From Stenotrophobium rhamnosiphilum (lineage in GTDB: Bacteria; Pseudomonadota; Gammaproteobacteria; Nevskiales; Nevskiaceae), in assembly GCF_003052265.1 (NCBI RefSeq), contig NZ_QANS01000006.1, positions 4,758 through 68,757 on the forward strand: DNA of 64,000 bases, written 5' to 3'. The notes under the pieces were generated by a model that did no database searches, was not told where the DNA came from, and saw nothing but the letters and a program-made list of their open reading frames with translations. The position numbers and the translations under genes were made by a program. Positions 16,517 to 24,635 of this stretch are shown here, in pieces (the first letter of the stretch is position 1; each line of letters opens with the position of its first letter).

Positions 16517-16566
16517 ATCCCGTTCCTGCGCATCCATGCGCCCACGGGATACAGTACATCCTGTAC
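16517..16566. repeat. Structured repeat copy 2
   Basis: The outer stem ATCCCGT/ACGGGAT (16517-16523, 16544-16550) encloses GCGCA-TCCA-TGCGC (16528-16541), then GTACA-TCC-TGTAC (16554-16566). The inner and tandem hairpins match copy 1 (8449-8498) while the outer stem differs compensatorily. Confidence 0.75.
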
Positions 16567-16570
16567 ATAA

Positions 16571-16603
16571 AAAGAACCCGCAGCCAAGGGAAGCTGCGGG
16601 CTC
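16571..16603 (-). terminator. Terminator of the DUF1302-DUF1329 operon
   Basis: CCCGCAGC (16577-16584) pairs with GCTGCGGG (16593-16600); leftward it is followed by TTCTTTTTATG. It lies ~135 bp beyond the DUF1329 stop. Confidence 0.72.
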
Positions 16604-16735
16604 AAAGGGAGCGGAGGTAGGGGAACCTCCTAGAGATCAGGGGGAGAGAATCTCGTGAAACCCAATCTACTCTTTCAAGCTGACTGTTAACTGAACAAAT
16701 AGCAGAATGATCTTCTTAAAAAAGTTCAATTAAAT

Positions 16736-18100
16736 TTAATGCCCGCTGCGCTGTGCCGCATCGGGTGCAAACATATCAGCAGTGATATCGCCAACGTTCA
16801 AACGCCAACCTGCTTTAGATTGATTGACCATACGGTCTGCCAAATAAACATCTGCGTTGAGATCGTGATACAGCGCGATACCGGCTTGATATCCCTGAAT
16901 CGCTGGCGACCAGAAATGATTCACCATGCTGGCGCGCCATAGCTGACCGCGTGCGTCGTAGTTATCGACCCAGATTGCGTGCCAGCTATCTTCATCAAGA
17001 TAGAAGCGGCGCTTGGCGTAAGCGTGACGGAAACCTTTTTTCACCGTTGCTTCCAACACCCACACGCGATGCAACTCATAGCGCATGTATTCCGGATTGA
17101 GTGAATTGACCGTCAGCAACTCGTTGTACTTGAGCGCAGGATCATTCATCTTGAATGTGTTGTACGGAATATAAATTTCCTGCTTGCCGACCAGCTTCCA
17201 GTCGTAACGTTCAGGCGAGCCGTTGAACAAACGATCGTCATCTACCGTACGGAAACCACCCGCACCTTGTGGCGTATCAAAACCAAATTCAGGTGCCTGA
17301 CGTACACGACGCGTGCCTGGGCTATAGAACCAAGTCTGACGATCCAATGAATTGTCGTTCGGCGTCCAGCCGGTGTAGATCGAACCCTTGTCGCGTTCAG
17401 GCAACAGCGTCAGCACGTTGAAGTAGCTGTTGATCTTGTCCTGATTGCTGCCGCGATGATTGGGATCATTCCACGGCGACAGAATGCGGTAGTAAACGCG
17501 GCCAAATGTTTTGCTGCCATTGGCGTAGATCACAGCCTGATCTTGCGTGGCTTCTTCAGTCCATGCGCGATGTGGATACTGCATATTCCACTGCGCTTCG
17601 ATGCCCGCTTTAGGAAATGGAAACGGCGTAGCGCCCGTGGTGCCGGTGATGCCCAGACCATTGCTCACCACTTCAGCAGTGGTGGCATTTTTCTTTGCTG
17701 CATCACAGACCCAATCCGGATAACGGAAATCGCGATGACTCTGATAAACCGGAATGCGATAAGTTTTTGGATAACGTTTCAGCAGCGCTTTCTGTCCTTC
17801 GGTTAAACGCGCTGCGTACTGCTCAACATTCTGTTCGGTGATTGTGAACAGTGGTTTCTCCGCAGCGTAAGGGCCCGGATCATAACCACCGCCCTTGGAT
17901 GCATCAGACCAAGCGCCCTGCCACTTTCCTGAGAAAGCGGGGATTGAGCCGTCGGCATTACCCGCACGCTCAGCGCCGATACACGTGAGCTTGTCGCTAC
18001 CGAGTTGCGCGGCTTCTTCAGCGGTTGTTTTTGCAAAAGCAGATTGCGTGAGCAAGCTGCTAATCACTGCACAAGACAATAGGATGTGTTTCATCGTCAT
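16736..18100 (-). CDS. DUF1329 exported protein (first copy)
   Basis: 454 aa. Signal peptide MKHILLSCAVISSLLTQSAFA then KTTAEEAAQLGSDKLTCIGAERAGN, the conserved N-terminus of DUF1329. Further family blocks are YPKTYRIPVYQSHRDFRYP, DKGSIYTGWTPNDNS, WFYSPGTRRVRQAPEFGFD, FNGSPERYDWKLVGKQEI and YELHRVWVLEATVKKGFRHA. The fold is related to LolA/LolB-type lipoprotein carriers, suggesting a periplasmic lipid- or steroid-handling role together with the DUF1302 barrel encoded 16 bp upstream (inference). Start 18100 was chosen over a longer frame because AGGAG lies 6 nt upstream and the extension overlaps DUF1302. Confidence 0.88.
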   Translation of the reverse strand: MTMKHILLSCAVISSLLTQSAFAKTTAEEAAQLGSDKLTCIGAERAGNADGSIPAFSGKWQGAWSDASKGGGYDPGPYAAEKPLFTITEQNVEQYAARLTEGQKALLKRYPKTYRIPVYQSHRDFRYPDWVCDAAKKNATTAEVVSNGLGITGTTGATPFPFPKAGIEAQWNMQYPHRAWTEEATQDQAVIYANGSKTFGRVYYRILSPWNDPNHRGSNQDKINSYFNVLTLLPERDKGSIYTGWTPNDNSLDRQTWFYSPGTRRVRQAPEFGFDTPQGAGGFRTVDDDRLFNGSPERYDWKLVGKQEIYIPYNTFKMNDPALKYNELLTVNSLNPEYMRYELHRVWVLEATVKKGFRHAYAKRRFYLDEDSWHAIWVDNYDARGQLWRASMVNHFWSPAIQGYQAGIALYHDLNADVYLADRMVNQSKAGWRLNVGDITADMFAPDAAQRSGH

Positions 18101-18116
18101 GGTGTTCTCCTGACGT

Positions 18117-19721
18117 TTAGAAGCTGTACTTGAGATTGATCGCGGCATAGTCACGATCCGCGTAAGGACGCTTGGCGAGATCGCCAGATCCGAGGAATGC
18201 GCTGTAACCCACACCTAGCTGGAAATTCTGCAGATAGGTGAAATTGGCAAACAGACTGGCACGTTGATCGTGCTCGCCATACAGACTGCCGAATGAACCC
18301 GACATCGCTGGCGTGCCTTTAGCAATCACGGCATACGTCACCGGCACGGCTAAATCCCAACGTGGAAATACATTGCGATAGTTCAACGTTGCGCTGGTCG
18401 ACACAGCCCATGAGTTAACGTCACTCACTAACGCTGCCTTGCCGCCATCAACGCCGTTAACGTGTACATAACCTGCTTCGCCAACGAGATTAATTTCTTG
18501 CGACAAAGCATTCGGGCTCACGGTGTAGATTGCAGACATCAGGGCCTGAGTCATACGGCCACGCGTTGCCACTGGGCCGCCAACACTGCTCACCAACATA
18601 TCTACGCCACTGCGATAGCTGACTTCACCTGCGACATTGGCTCCGCCAAGTCCGGTCGAGAAACTTGCACCGGCCATGTGAATGCCTTCGAAGTAATCAA
18701 CGTGATAAGCCGTTGGCACAAACACGCCAGGTGCAACTTCTGCAATATCAAAACTGACACCCGCAGGATTGGTGCTGTGATAACGCAGCCAGTAAAGACC
18801 AACGCTTGTCGCGTCCGTCGCTTGATACTTAAGACCGACGCCGTACTGACCATGATCGGTCGGCTGATTGTCCGCGCCGCGTGGAATATCAAATCCGACT
18901 GCTGCATGAATCATTTCTGCGCCCGGGCCTACAACATCACTCGTCGACAGAAAGCTGCCAACAGGTTGCAGCTCTGTTGCTTCATACCGCAGTTTGTAAT
19001 GTGCCATCAGACTCAAGCCATTGTTGAATCCAAGTTGCATCGCAATCTGCTCAACGGGTAACAGAATCGTTTTAAGTTCTGCACCGGGCACGCTAGATTT
19101 CGTGGCGTCTGCAGGACCTTGTGCGCTGGCGATGCCAGAGAAGAACAAACTCTCGCCCCAAGCAACAACTTGGCGGCCTACGCGCACATTCAGATGTGCC
19201 GCTTTGCCAAGATTGAAATCTGTATATGCGTAAGCATCCAACAAACGCATACGCTGTCCGTTGTACTTGCGCGTCAAGCTAGTGAACTCGTCGTTGTCGC
19301 CGCTCTTGTTGACCGTTGCTGCGGAGTCATTGTCATTGCGACCGCGGTAAACGTTGTCGTAAAACGCATCACCACGCAGAACCGCGCCATAGTTTTTAGC
19401 GCTCAGTGAAAACTCTCCGAGCGCGCTGATGCGATTGTTGACCAAGCTGCCAGATTTAAAATTGCGATCACCATCATCGCCATTCACAGTCGTGGGCAAA
19501 CCCGTCGCCGGATCTATCGGCCCATTCGCGAGGCTGTCGGATGGACTCTCTGTACGCATCGCCAAGGCATAGCCCAGCGTCATCGTGTACTGAGCATTGA
19601 TTCCGCTAGTGCCCAAATCAAAAGAACCTGCCAAAGCTGCGCCGCTAAATCCGGCACTAGCACAAAGCAGTGCTACAGCGACTCGTCGCGTAGCGGGATT
19701 GGTATGTTGTAGGTAGTGCAT
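18117..19721 (-). CDS. DUF1302 outer-membrane beta-barrel protein
   Basis: 534 aa. Signal peptide VAVALLCASAGFSGAALA, then GSFDLGTSGINAQYTMTLGY and NRISALGEFSLSAKNYGAVL as in DUF1302 proteins. The C-terminus DRDYAAINLKYSF ends in Phe, typical for Bam-dependent outer-membrane barrels. Alternating amphipathic strands run through the protein. GGAGGAGACCTC precedes the ATG at 19721; the open frame continues upstream but without a signal. DUF1302/DUF1329 pairs recur in bacteria that grow on steroids, fatty acids and other hydrophobic compounds, and an uptake role is inferred. The operator motif at 19781-19796 lies 60 bp upstream. Confidence 0.9.
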   Translation of the reverse strand: MHYLQHTNPATRRVAVALLCASAGFSGAALAGSFDLGTSGINAQYTMTLGYALAMRTESPSDSLANGPIDPATGLPTTVNGDDGDRNFKSGSLVNNRISALGEFSLSAKNYGAVLRGDAFYDNVYRGRNDNDSAATVNKSGDNDEFTSLTRKYNGQRMRLLDAYAYTDFNLGKAAHLNVRVGRQVVAWGESLFFSGIASAQGPADATKSSVPGAELKTILLPVEQIAMQLGFNNGLSLMAHYKLRYEATELQPVGSFLSTSDVVGPGAEMIHAAVGFDIPRGADNQPTDHGQYGVGLKYQATDATSVGLYWLRYHSTNPAGVSFDIAEVAPGVFVPTAYHVDYFEGIHMAGASFSTGLGGANVAGEVSYRSGVDMLVSSVGGPVATRGRMTQALMSAIYTVSPNALSQEINLVGEAGYVHVNGVDGGKAALVSDVNSWAVSTSATLNYRNVFPRWDLAVPVTYAVIAKGTPAMSGSFGSLYGEHDQRASLFANFTYLQNFQLGVGYSAFLGSGDLAKRPYADRDYAAINLKYSF

Positions 19722-19780
19722 GAGGTCTCCTCCTCTGAACAGTGCGGATTGATGGTAGGAGTCGCGCACTGCAACAAACC

Positions 19781-19796
19781 TCGTCCGAATTGAGAT
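19781..19796. promoter_or_regulatory. Steroid-region operator motif, site 3
   Basis: TCGTCC-GAAT-TGAGAT lies between the divergent DUF1302 gene (start 19721) and the VOC gene (start 19870). It matches TCRTCCG exactly, with a weak right arm. Confidence 0.5.
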
Positions 19797-19869
19797 GCAT
19801 AAAGCGATGAGGAAACTTGCGGGGCAAACGCTCAGCATTCACGGCGTAATCATCCGTGGAGTCCCTGTT

Positions 19870-20205
19870 ATGGCCCTTCATTCACTGTTTTACCCAGCAC
19901 AGTCGCTTGAGACGGAGCTGCAGTTCTTTCAGCAAGGACTAGGCCTTGCCGCACGCTTCCGTGACGGACAGCGCTACGCCGCACTTGATGCGGGCGGCCT
20001 GACGATCGGTATAGCTGCGGAGGATGAACGGATCTGCACGCAAGCCGCTGCGGTATTTCGCGTCGCAGACATTGAGCAATCACTTGCATTGCTGATGGCC
20101 GCAGGTGCGACCTTGTTAAGACCTCTTGAACGCGGGCCACACGAGTGGCGCGCCGTTGTTGCCAGCCCAGCCGGGCACCACCTAATTCTTTCATCCAAAC
20201 TCTGA
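19870..20205 (+). CDS. VOC-superfamily (glyoxalase/bleomycin-resistance fold) protein
   Basis: 111 aa, one VOC module of beta-alpha-beta3 repeats: SLFYPAQSLETELQFFQQGL, then RYAALDAGGLTIGIA, AAVFRVADIEQSLALLMAAG and PAGHHLILSS. It is too short for an extradiol dioxygenase such as HsaC (~300 aa). I start it at ATG 19870, with GGAG 8 nt upstream, rather than the frame opening at 19795 that reaches into the divergent promoter. Ends 10 bp before the flavin reductase gene, so a two-gene operon is likely. Reaction unknown. Confidence 0.75.
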   Translation: MALHSLFYPAQSLETELQFFQQGLGLAARFRDGQRYAALDAGGLTIGIAAEDERICTQAAAVFRVADIEQSLALLMAAGATLLRPLERGPHEWRAVVASPAGHHLILSSKL

Positions 20206-20215
20206 GGGCCGTGAT

Positions 20216-20740
20216 ATGAACGCGATCTCAAATATTGATCCCCGCGAATTCCGCAACGCGCTAGGCGCTTTTGCCACTGGTGTCACCATCATCACCACAC
20301 GCGCTGAAGACGGCACGCCGATTGGCATTACAGCCAATAGCTTCAACTCAGTGTCGTTGGATCCGCCGATGGTCCTATGGAGCCTGGCCAAAACCTCGCA
20401 AAGTCTTTCGGCATTTGAGACTGCGAAACACTGGGCCGTTCACATCCTCTCTGAAGAGCAAGAAGAGCTCTCGAATCGCTTTGCACGTCGCGGCGCGGAC
20501 AAGTTTGCAGGCGTCGACAGCAGCGAAGGCATCGCAAGATTGCCGCTGCTACCCGATTGCGCGACACGCCTTCAGTGCATGACCACCGCAGTTTACGAAG
20601 GCGGCGATCACTGGATCTTTGTCGGTCAGGTGTTGGACTTTGATCGTAACGATCTTCCACCTCTGGCCTTTCATGCAGGCGGTTACGCCGTCGTTACGCG
20701 TAAGGCCTGCGCTGCACAACAAATCGCACGCGCTGCTTAA
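20216..20740 (+). CDS. Flavin reductase of the HpaC/HsaB family
   Basis: 174 aa. RNALGAFATGVTIITTRAED, GITANSFNSVSLDPPMVLWS and WAVHILSEEQEELSNRFA are the FMN/FAD-binding blocks; HAGGYAVV lies near the C-terminus. Such enzymes supply reduced flavin to a two-component monooxygenase; in steroid catabolism HsaB serves HsaA (3-HSA hydroxylase). No HsaA-like gene is in the window; the luciferase-like monooxygenase at 23311 could also be a partner. GAGGG precedes the ATG. Specific assignment to HsaB is contextual. Confidence 0.85.
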   Translation: MNAISNIDPREFRNALGAFATGVTIITTRAEDGTPIGITANSFNSVSLDPPMVLWSLAKTSQSLSAFETAKHWAVHILSEEQEELSNRFARRGADKFAGVDSSEGIARLPLLPDCATRLQCMTTAVYEGGDHWIFVGQVLDFDRNDLPPLAFHAGGYAVVTRKACAAQQIARAA

Positions 20741-20745
20741 AACAA

Positions 20746-20776
20746 ATACGGCGCGGATAATCCGCGCCGCATTTTC
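20746..20776 (+). terminator. Terminator after the flavin reductase gene
   Basis: GGCGCGGA (20750-20757) and TCCGCGCC (20761-20768) with a 3-nt loop, then GCATTTTC. Converging transcription from the SDR at 20797 may use the other face. Confidence 0.75.
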
Positions 20777-20796
20777 AAACCCGTATCTTCAAATCG

Positions 20797-21615
20797 CTAA
20801 ATCGCCCAAGGCAACAGCGGCGTACTACGCGACAAAATTCCTTCCGTACGCGCACGCAATGCATCGTCGAGCGCCTCCGGCTGAGGAATCAGCCAGAAAC
20901 GATTGTCCGCAATACCTGCGAACGCTCGCTCAGCCAACTCTTCTGGCGAGATGCCGTACTGCTCCGTCATCTGCACCAGTTGCGTCACAAACCCACGGGT
21001 TGCATCACCGGCTTCCGGCCCACAAGGATCACGGAAGATGCCGGTCTTCACAGGACCTGGCGCGAGTAAGGACACACTGATTGGCGCGCCAATAAATTCC
21101 ATTTCCGCACGCAGAGATTCCGTTAACGCGACCACTGCAAACTTTGCCGCCGAGTAAGGCGCCATCAAGGGGCTCGCAAGAAAACCTCCGACAGAAGAGG
21201 TGTTGACGATGCGTGCGGGTTTTCCCGCCGCCAGCATGCGCGGTACAAAACTACGAATGCCGTGCAACACACCAAACAGATTGATATCGATAACACGACG
21301 CCAACGCTGAGGATCAATCTCCCAGCTATTGCCCGCCGCCATCACGCCGGCGTTGTTGAACAAGAAATCGACTTGGCCATATTCCGCATAAGCACGTATT
21401 GCCAATTGCTCAACGGATTCAGCGTTGGAAACATCCGTCACAACAGCCAGCGCATTCACTTCTTGCGCTAGCGCCTGCAACGATTCAGCACTGACATCGG
21501 CCAGCACCAAGCGCATGCCCAATGCATGCGCTTTACGTGCGAGGCCCGAACCGATACCGCTAGCCGCACCGGTGATGACCGCAACCTGTCCATGGAAATT
21601 ACTGTGCGTAGGCAT
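20797..21615 (-). CDS. SDR-family oxidoreductase
   Basis: 272 aa. AVITGAASGIGSGLARKAHA (glycine motif), LADVSAES (Asp favours NAD), FLFNNAGVMAAG, and VNTSSVGG...YSAAKFAVVALTESL with the catalytic Ser-Tyr-Lys. The C-terminal ~70 residues extend the substrate lid. Start 21615 is chosen because AGGA lies 5-6 nt upstream and homology begins there; the gene overlaps the end of the lipoprotein gene by 17 bp. It is the last gene of a leftward operon with the luciferase-like monooxygenase, SurE and lipoprotein genes. Confidence 0.85.
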   Translation of the reverse strand: MPTHSNFHGQVAVITGAASGIGSGLARKAHALGMRLVLADVSAESLQALAQEVNALAVVTDVSNAESVEQLAIRAYAEYGQVDFLFNNAGVMAAGNSWEIDPQRWRRVIDINLFGVLHGIRSFVPRMLAAGKPARIVNTSSVGGFLASPLMAPYSAAKFAVVALTESLRAEMEFIGAPISVSLLAPGPVKTGIFRDPCGPEAGDATRGFVTQLVQMTEQYGISPEELAERAFAGIADNRFWLIPQPEALDDALRARTEGILSRSTPLLPWAI

Positions 21616-22222
21616 AGAAATCCTGAATCGCTGTGCCGTTATCAACAACGATATGAATGTCGGCATTGGCAGCATCTGCATCGACAAAAGCGACGCCGTT
21701 GTAATTGCCAGTGATCGGTCCGCATTGCTCAAAGCGCAGTTTCACTCTGGCTGCTGGCTGACCAACAGCACTATTTAGTTTTCCACTAACCTGACATCCG
21801 CTAGCACTCGCAACAATATTGCCGGTGGGCTGCAAGATGAAAGTGACAACGGCGTCGTTGAGCGAAGTGCGTAGCGTGGTGGCAGTCGACGGCAATGTTG
21901 GTGCGGTCGCTGCGTCAGCCTCGTTGAGCTGCACTGCAAGTATTGGGCTTTCAGTTGTCTCAGGCACACGACCCCAGCGTGCATTGCTTGAGCTGCGGCG
22001 ATACACCACCGTCGACGCAGCATTGCTATCGTTACCCAGCATCAGATAAGCCTTGCCATCTGCGCCGATCAGCGCCAGACCATTGCTGGCGGTGTCGCCA
22101 GAAACCACAACGTGGCGCGCTCCACTACCAAAGTCAGGCAGCTCAAATGTCTTCGCGTCGTTATGGCCACTACACGCGGCCAGCAGCAAGCTCGCCAGCG
22201 TAATGAAGATAATTAATCTCAT
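21599..22222 (-). CDS. Putative lipoprotein of unknown function
   Basis: 207 aa. Signal peptide MRLIIFITLASLLLAAC with lipobox LAAC (Cys17). The rest is Thr/Ala/Val-rich, probably beta-sheet, with two Cys (GCQVSG and FEQCGPITGNYNG) that may pair. The second half, LQPTGNIVASASGCQVSGKL to FVDADAANADIHIVVDN, looks like a lipocalin- or META-like beta domain, but I do not recognise the family. GAGGAG lies 6 nt before the ATG at 22222. It is encoded 10 bp after the exported SurE gene and overlaps the SDR gene, so the three are co-expressed. Confidence 0.72.
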   Translation of the reverse strand: MRLIIFITLASLLLAACSGHNDAKTFELPDFGSGARHVVVSGDTASNGLALIGADGKAYLMLGNDSNAASTVVYRRSSSNARWGRVPETTESPILAVQLNEADAATAPTLPSTATTLRTSLNDAVVTFILQPTGNIVASASGCQVSGKLNSAVGQPAARVKLRFEQCGPITGNYNGVAFVDADAANADIHIVVDNGTAIQDFYAYAQ

Positions 22223-22232
22223 GGCACACTCC

Positions 22233-23267
22233 TCAAGGTTGGTTGAAGAGTGTGTTGAGACGAATCTTGATTGTGTCTTCGTTGCTACGGCGAGCTTGCG
22301 GCACACCTTCTACCACGCTGACTGCAATTGCACCCGTCACAACCACATTGCGCTCAGAGCTTGCAGCCGTGTCGTTCGGCACCACGACACCAGCGGGCGG
22401 CGTGATCGAGTTATTCACGAATGAGATGCCTGGAAACGGCACGCCTGCTCCGTAGCCCACAGCTACAGGACTGTTTGACAAGCTTTCGTAGAACACCGGC
22501 TGATAATCCGTAGCAACGCCCAAGCGCGAAAACTTGAATGCTGGCGTGACGCCATCTACAAGCACCGGAATGTTGACGTTAAGACCAACACCTAGAGGCA
22601 ACAAACGTCCGTCACTTCCTTTCTGCGCATCCAGTCGATTGACGAGCTGCATCACAATGTCGGCAACGCGATATTCAACAGCGCCATCAGTTAATGCCGT
22701 GTATGAGCGTCCTGTTGTACCGCTATAGCTGACAGCAATTGCCGGAACACCGCGATTGATTGCATAAAGCGCGTTGTTGAATGTGCCAGATGAGTTATTG
22801 ATCGCACCCAAGTTAGCGCCTTCATTCGGACCAGAGATCACCAAATCCGGCTGACCACCCCAACGCTTTGCGGCTACAACATCCAAGCCATACAACATTG
22901 CCATCACCGGCGTGCCATCAACGTAGAACACGTCCGCATCGCTAGGACTTACGCCCGCACCCGCAGCGCCTGCTTTCACCGTCGCAAAGCGCGTGTCTTT
23001 CGTCAGCGGCGTTACTGGCGCCAGAAAATTCATCGCGCCGCCTTTACCGCTGTTGTTCTGCGTGGGGCCAGACAACACAACGTCATGACCTGCTGCTTTT
23101 AAACGTTGATACAGCGCATGGATATTCGCGGTCTCAAAGCCATCATCGTTCGACAGCACAATATTCAGCGCCCAGCTTTGCTGCGGCAACATCACCATCA
23201 GGCTCATAGCTACAAGCCCTAATATTCGACGGATGGCGGGAACGGTTACACCTGACATATGAATCAT
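22233..23267 (-). CDS. Exported SurE-family 5'/3'-nucleotidase-like protein
   Basis: 344 aa; longer than cytosolic SurE (~250). Signal peptide ILGLVAMSLMVMLPQQSWA, then LNIVLSNDDGFETANIHALY: the NDDG metal site. GPTQNNSGKGGAMNF matches the Asn/Ser metal loop (P-x3-Q-S/N-G) and DLVISGPNEGANLG the S-G-x-N-x-G motif, so the phosphatase site looks complete. Fully periplasmic or extracellular SurE proteins are less common than the stationary-phase enzyme. GAGGAG lies 9-10 nt before the ATG. The operon context (monooxygenase, lipoprotein, SDR) suggests action on a substrate or product of steroid catabolism rather than nucleotides (inference). Confidence 0.85.
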   Translation of the reverse strand: MIHMSGVTVPAIRRILGLVAMSLMVMLPQQSWALNIVLSNDDGFETANIHALYQRLKAAGHDVVLSGPTQNNSGKGGAMNFLAPVTPLTKDTRFATVKAGAAGAGVSPSDADVFYVDGTPVMAMLYGLDVVAAKRWGGQPDLVISGPNEGANLGAINNSSGTFNNALYAINRGVPAIAVSYSGTTGRSYTALTDGAVEYRVADIVMQLVNRLDAQKGSDGRLLPLGVGLNVNIPVLVDGVTPAFKFSRLGVATDYQPVFYESLSNSPVAVGYGAGVPFPGISFVNNSITPPAGVVVPNDTAASSERNVVVTGAIAVSVVEGVPQARRSNEDTIKIRLNTLFNQP

Positions 23268-23310
23268 CGCTTGCTCTCCTCTGTAGTTTTAGTTTTTGAC
23301 GCTGGGTAAA

Positions 23311-24462
23311 TCAGGCCCGCTGCGCAACGCGCACCGTGGCTTCATTGCGGAAATGTGGAATCACGTACTTGCCGATGTTCTTCAGCGTTTCCAGCTGCGC
23401 CCACTGCGGCACCGTGCCCATCTGGCAGATGAACAGAATCTCGTCGGCACCAGAATCAATCAGACGCTGCACATAGCCGATGCAATCTTCGACGGTGCCG
23501 TAAGCGTGGTTCGGATTCATCAGCATCATGTTCGGATCGCTGAAATCGAAAGCGATCTTCTCTGACGCAAAGTTCGTCCGGATCACGTCCTTGCCTTCCG
23601 CATCTTGCGAAGTGACGTTGTCATCCCACTTGCTTGGATCAGGCTTGGGGCCCGCGCCATACCAATGGCCGAGCGACTCCATGAAGTAACGCTGACCTTT
23701 GATGCCGATCTTGCGTGCCTGCAAACCATCTTCGAGCACAATCGTTGGGCACAGCGCGGCGAGATGTTGCGTAGGGCGGAAGCCGACTTGATCTTCCGCA
23801 CGGCGCGTCGCCCAAGCCTGGCGATAAACCGAATTCTTCTTCGCCACATCTTCTGGACCACCAAAGCCGAGGACTAACGCGCCCATGCCGCGTTCACCTG
23901 CACGCGTCAGCGTGTCGGTGTTGGTGCAAGCCAGATACATCGGCGGATGCGGATCCTGATAAGGCTTCGGATGAATCGGGCGACGTGGAATTTTGATGTA
24001 AGTGCCGTCGTGTTCGATCTCGTCCTGCGTCATGATCTTGGGGATCAGATACATCGCTTCATCGATCTGCGGATACAAAGTATTCAGGTCGTAGCCGAAG
24101 GTGCCTGCTTCTTGCTGCGTGCCGCCTTTGCCCACGCCGAAGTGCACGCGACCATGCGACAACAAATCCAGCGTCGCGATGCGCTCTGCCACTTTCACCG
24201 GATGATTCATCGCAGGCGGCAAACACACCACGCCATGGCCCAGATGAATGCGACTGGTCTTGCCAGCCAAGAACGCCAACACTGTTTCTGGCGCGCTCAT
24301 ATGTGCGTAGTTGGTTAAGGCGGTGTGCTCGACGCACCAGATCACGTCGAAACCCATCTGCTCAGCCAGTACGGCTTGCTCAACGATTTCGTCGAAGATT
24401 CTGCGGTCGCCTTCGCGTGAAGCATCGGTGGTCTGTGCTTCGTAGATCAGTGAAAATTTCAT
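23311..24462 (-). CDS. LLM-class flavin-dependent (luciferase-like) monooxygenase
   Basis: 383 aa, full TIM-barrel length. LAEQMGFDVIWCVEHTALTN (residues ~32-51), AFLAGKTSRIHLGHGVVCLP, HPVKVAERIATLDLLSHGRV, FGVGKGGTQQE and PPMYLACTNTDTLTRAGERG are the conserved bacterial luciferase blocks. It needs reduced FMN from a reductase such as the one at 20216. GAGGGTAAAGAC precedes the ATG. It heads a leftward four-gene operon (monooxygenase, SurE, lipoprotein, SDR), with the operator motif at 24569-24584 about 107 bp upstream. Confidence 0.87.
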   Translation of the reverse strand: MKFSLIYEAQTTDASREGDRRIFDEIVEQAVLAEQMGFDVIWCVEHTALTNYAHMSAPETVLAFLAGKTSRIHLGHGVVCLPPAMNHPVKVAERIATLDLLSHGRVHFGVGKGGTQQEAGTFGYDLNTLYPQIDEAMYLIPKIMTQDEIEHDGTYIKIPRRPIHPKPYQDPHPPMYLACTNTDTLTRAGERGMGALVLGFGGPEDVAKKNSVYRQAWATRRAEDQVGFRPTQHLAALCPTIVLEDGLQARKIGIKGQRYFMESLGHWYGAGPKPDPSKWDDNVTSQDAEGKDVIRTNFASEKIAFDFSDPNMMLMNPNHAYGTVEDCIGYVQRLIDSGADEILFICQMGTVPQWAQLETLKNIGKYVIPHFRNEATVRVAQRA

Positions 24463-24568
24463 GTCTTTACCCTCACTCTGTGTTCATGGAATCCGGCACC
24501 GGCATGGTTTGCCGGGCATGGACCAGAGTTTGGTGAGGCCGGAGGGGCTCAGCCTCGTCCAAGGCCAT

Positions 24569-24584
24569 ATCTTCAAACGGACGA
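24569..24584. promoter_or_regulatory. Steroid-region operator motif, site 4
   Basis: On the minus strand TCGTCC-GTTT-GAAGAT; 14 bp to the left a further TCGTCC (24555-24560, plus strand) makes a wide inverted arrangement. It sits between the divergent monooxygenase (24462) and esterase (24636) genes. Confidence 0.55.
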
Positions 24585-24635
24585 TCCCGCGGCCGAATTG
24601 CGAGCCGACAATCGGGTCCATGCCCCTGCAGCCCC

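Noticed and set aside
18101-18214. Upstream extension of the first DUF1329 frame into the DUF1302 gene
   Set aside because: AGGAG 6 nt before 18100 and the signal peptide mark the start; the extra residues are out-of-frame DUF1302 sequence.
19722-19838. Upstream extension of the DUF1302 frame
   Set aside because: A strong GGAGGAG site and a signal peptide place the start at 19721; the extension crosses the operator motif.
19870-20205. VOC gene as the extradiol dioxygenase HsaC
   Set aside because: At 111 aa it is one VOC module; HsaC-type enzymes are about 300 aa with His-His-Glu ligands that are not seen.
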